From Chelonoidis abingdonii (Eukaryota > Chordata > Testudines > Testudinidae): a stretch of DNA of 64,000 nt. The notes beneath the pieces are model-generated. The model was not told the DNA's origin. It did not search any database and saw nothing but the letters and a program-made list of their open reading frames with translations. Below, in pieces: positions 60,275-64,000 of the stretch (the first letter of the stretch is position 1; every line of letters begins with the position of its first letter). A program made the position numbers and the translations under genes. The stretch is taken from NCBI RefSeq assembly GCF_003597395.2, contig NC_133774.1:40904988-40968987 (forward strand), in the 5' to 3' direction.

Positions 60275-62240
60275 TATTTTAAAAAAAAAAGTAGGCTAAG
60301 GTGAGCTGGTAGCACCACCTATTAGGTTGCCTGATGCTTTCCATGATAAGATCCTGTTTTCAATTGCTCATAACTCTCACAAACTTTTAACCATTGTCTT
60401 CCTCAGGCTGATTTTTTGTTTGTTTGTTTGTTTGTTTAAATTTCAACCAAAATGATTCAGCCATTTACAAGCATGAGGCTAGGGAAAAAGACATTGTTTT
60501 GCTGTTTTTTTTTAAAAAAATAAAATTCTGGTGACCTATTCTCTGAGAAGCTTTAGTGGCTCTGTGGAGGTTACCCCAGTGTGTGCCCCTTTCAGTTAAG
60601 TATGGCGTTGCAGGAGAACCCTTCCTCACTTCCCTTAACCCGGGTTATAAACAAGTCAAGACAGAGCTTTTTTAATCAAAAAGCAATCTCCTTGCAAGGG
60701 TTTATTATTTATCATTTATTACTGACAGCTATGAGCACAAACAGAAACTCACTCAGACACATCTGGGGACATTCATCGCCTCGGGCTTAATCTAACTAGC
60801 TGTCTCTGGCTCCTTCCTTCAGGAAACTCTTTACTATGTCAGTAAACAGCCTCTGGTCTGAGAAATCTTTCCAGTTCCTTCTTGGGATTACCCCTTTTCA
60901 GTGCTTCCTTACACAAGAATCCCCAGCCCTCCTCTTTGGAATGCAGCTGTACTGGTTAGTTTTATACTTTCTCCTTACCTAGGAGTCTCCCCAGCTCTCA
61001 CCCCTGGAGCTGGGTTCTGTTAATCAGATGTTCTAGTCCTTCCTAAGCAGCATCTCTTCAGCCTCTTAAAGGGCCGTGAGGGGGTGGATGACCATTAGAA
61101 TTCACTACCCAATCATAGCCTCCCTGTTTTGGATTAAAGATTCAAAATTTAGCAGGTGGGATGTGTCTTTTGCTTGTCCTGTGAAACTCCCCCCAAATTT
61201 GGCCGAGCAAAACTCGGTTTGCTCATGCTCAGTAGAGAATTCTTAGAATTCAGCAGCTAAAGTGTCAGAAGATTCTGTCCACACTGAGCATGCTCCATTC
61301 CCTAATCACTCCTATTACTGGCCAGACTGAATGTGAACCATACCTACAGAGTGACTCAGCATGCTCCACACTAGGCTCTGGTGGCTCAAAAGAATGGAAT
61401 GTGCCAAAGTGAGTCCAGGCAATGGAACTGAGAGCGAGGAGTCTGCCTCTCCAGTGCTCTCAGTGACTGCCCTGCTGGCATATGGAAAGTGTGGAGGAGG
61501 AAGCTGCCTGGCTTGAATGCAGAGGGAACAAGAGCTGGACTGGGAGATGAGAAAGGAATAGTTTGGGACTAGGTGAGACTGAAACTGGGAGAGAAGACAA
61601 AAACTAGGACTTGTAATCATTGGCGGATGAGAGAGACTAGTGGGCAAGGCATCTGGGATAGAGAGACATGAAGAGGGGATTTTGGGACTGACTGGACAAA
61701 GAGACTTGTCATCCGAGATGAGGGATGGAGGCTGGCACTGGCAAAGGAGGGTTGGAGATTGGTACTGGTTAGGTAAGGAGGCTAGGAGTGTGAGCTGGAG
61801 GTTGGGGCTGGGAGCTGGGTGTGTGTGAGTGGCATGGATTGGGAGCCAGTGAAGGAATCAGGCAAAGAGGAGATAGTGGGATTGTCTGGAGGAAGAGACA
61901 AAGAACCAGTGAGGAGAAGGAGAATGGAGAGAGGGAGAGGAGATGAGCTAGGAACAGCGGGGAGAATTGGGACCTGCTGGGAAATTGGGACAAGGAGTCA
62001 AGTAAGAGTTTTGTTGCTGAAAAGGGAGACTGAGATTGGATGAAAATCGTGTGTGTGCGCGTCACAGCGAAGGGGAGAGAGACTGGACAAGGAGCGGGTA
62101 GGATGGGAACTAGAACTGGCTGGGAAGGAGACTGTCACTGGGATGAGAAATTTTAATGGAGACTGGAAATGGAATAGGAGGACAGGTTGGTAGTGATGAG
62201 GTAGAAGAATAAGCTGTGGGGAGGACAAGACAGACAAGTA
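60275..62240 (+). repeat. Unclassified composite repeat, copy 2 (with LTR-like insertion)
   Basis: GGTTGCCTGATGCTTTCCAT, then CAATTGCTCATAACTCTCAC and AAATTTCAACC parallel 44946-45035. The purine-rich GGGAGA..ACTGG tract (61500-62200) corresponds to 45500-45760. An LTR-like segment (about 60560-61140) lies between. (TTTG)n at 60417-60436. Confidence 0.55.
60560..61140 (-). mobile_element. Possible LTR-like insertion
   Basis: The minus strand has clustered AATAAA-type signals (60722-60700 region) followed by CCCTTGCAAGGAGATTGC and GTCTTGACTTGTTTATAACC, a layout resembling an LTR polyadenylation region. No target duplication established. Confidence 0.35.
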
Positions 62241-64000
62241 GAAGGGTCTGTGATCTCTAGAGTACTCCTCTCCAGAGCCTGGACCCAAGGTTGCTAAGTT
62301 TTGCCATTCCGTTGCAGTCTGTAAATATCTGTGAAACCCACTGGCCAAGTGTGTGTGTCATCTCCCTCTAGTACTGCTGTACACAGAGGGTAACATCCTA
62401 CTATTGCTACCAGTAATTCCATCCTCTAAAGTGGCAGAGGTCTGTGTGTGGTGGACCTAAAGATTCCAACTCTGCAGAAGAACCATGAGGGAGTCAATAT
62501 GATGCCATGTGATGGAATTTGTTTTTTCAGTTTGCTTTTTTAAAAACCTAGGAAATTACAGAAATAAAACTGAAAAAAATATTAAAGTTGCAAAATGAAA
62601 CACTCAAAAGTTAGGAAATTGACAGCATTACAGTATCCTGTACAACCTTAATTCAACCTCTTTATGTTATGCATTATGATACAGTCTTTAATTACATGAT
62701 AATTATTTCTTGCCACAGGACCCCTGTCTCATTCAGTGAATAAGATGGAGAGGGCTCAATTAATAAGATATTCAACATTTTATTTACTTGTGTATTGTGT
62801 GACCCTAAGTTTTATTTACGGCACACTGTTCAAACAGTGCTGTGATACAAAATTATTAATTTGTTCATGGGCTTTTCTGTGACACTCATCTCTTTTGTAT
62901 CAGAGTGTTTTACAGTCATCATTTAATCTTCACAACATCCTTGTGACGTGAGGGGTTTTTATTATTCCTGTTTTACACATGGAGAGCAGAAGGTCAAAAC
63001 TGTTCACTAATTTGGGGGGGCCAATATGAGACACCTACGGCCTGATTCTTCAGGGTACTTTACATTACGTAGCACTTTATATATTGAAAGCACAGCTTCT
63101 CTTGACTTCAGTTGCAGCTGTAAGTGCTCAGCATTTCTGTAAATCAGACTCTGAATTCTCAAGACCAACACCCACAAAATGAGAACACAATTAGTAACTG
63201 CCTATAAGAAGTTTGGTTTAAATTACTTGACCAACATCGCATAGGAACTCTGTGGCAGAGGCAGAAATAAAATTCAATTATCTCAGGCAGCATTCAACTG
63301 CTTGTATTAATTTAACAAGTCTGAATGAAAATGACAAATCATGCAACTACTTTCTCCATTATAAAAATCTGTTGATTATAGCATATAGAGTTGTTCTATA
63401 GGTTATAGAATAGTGCATCTTTAACCCACTGTCGACTAATATGAAGTATATTTTATAAAGCTGTTTTCTAGCACAGTTAGGCACAGGGAACTGTCTTAAT
63501 ACCATTCTGTGAAGAATTATATTAAACGATGGTAATTTAGAAAGGTGCTGATGATATTTCCAAATTCATTATAGGCCGTGCATTAATATTCAGGTTAATG
63601 TTGTGCAAGGGTGTGTATTCAGGATGCTCAGTACTATAATGCTTCTAGGGAAGTAAAATCTCCTTTCCTCTGTCTTTTGGTCTCTTGTGTTTGAGTGGGG
63701 GCAGCTGTGGCCTTAACAGACCTGTTTGCATGCGTCTTGAAACCCAAGTTCCCTCAGTCATTCTGCCAAAGGTGGCTCATCAAGTTGCTGCAATGCCTTT
63801 ATGATCTGATTGACCCACTTTCTTGTACAAGTTACTCCCTATTGCTTCCTGCATAAGATGACTTGCAAGAGTTTGGGTGAGCAAAAGCCCCTCACCCAGG
63901 TAAGCTTATTTTGAACACCTGGTTCAGCTGTCCATATGAAAATACAGCATGCTTTCTCTGATTCCTAAACTGCTCTCTGAGGCCAGTGTGTCATCTGTAT
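62241..64000 (+). other. IPO11 intron 5, no gene
   Basis: A MIR-like SINE in minus orientation at about 62885-63005, possibly resuming at 63215-63300 (CTGTGGCAGAGGCAGAAATA). Nothing else recognised. Confidence 0.45.

Overview
This is vertebrate nuclear DNA, most likely from a turtle. It contains three conserved animal genes with spliced exons, and their order matches the human 5q12.1 interval (KIF2A - DIMT1 - IPO11). A tRNA-headed SINE at 988-1155 looks like the tortoise Pol III SINE (Cry I type). CR1 LINEs with a TCTATGAT-type 3' end and many hAT and PIF/Harbinger-like elements fill the introns. The species cannot be named from the sequence alone. There are no bacterial operons, CRISPR arrays or tRNA genes.

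Layout: (1) 1-6190 holds the last two coding exons and 3'UTR of KIF2A on the + strand; its last intron carries a hAT element with an LTR-like sequence nested inside. (2) 6190-10280 is the gap between two convergent 3' ends. (3) 10280-22093 is the complete DIMT1 gene on the - strand. Its twelve coding exons all have GT/AG borders and total 942 nt (313 codons plus stop), the same length as human DIMT1. (4) 21560-22600 is a CpG-rich island that appears to be a divergent DIMT1/IPO11 promoter. (5) From about 22200 to the window end is the 5' part of IPO11 on the + strand: a probable untranslated first exon and four coding exons encoding residues 1-172, with the rest beyond the window.

The three genes are housekeeping genes without a shared pathway: a microtubule-depolymerising kinesin, an 18S rRNA dimethyladenosine transferase and a nuclear import receptor. 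DIMT1 and IPO11 probably share a promoter region.

Most of the unusual structure lies in the repeats. These include a hAT element with LINE and SINE insertions (110-1236), and a CR1 split by a 4.15-kb hAT that itself holds an LTR-like sequence and another CR1 (38780-44042). A PIF/Harbinger-like family rich in ATCGAT palindromes has two copies (32408-34358 and 58100-59077), the second broken by a 540-base assembly gap. There is also a long imperfect palindrome in a DIMT1 intron (about 13181-13381), a decayed DIRS-like retrotransposon (53815-57030), and two related copies of an unidentified composite repeat (44930-45800 and 60275-62240). I found no convincing new protein-coding system. The most worthwhile leads are the putative half-LINE at 266-955, the palindromic transposons and the unclassified repeat families.
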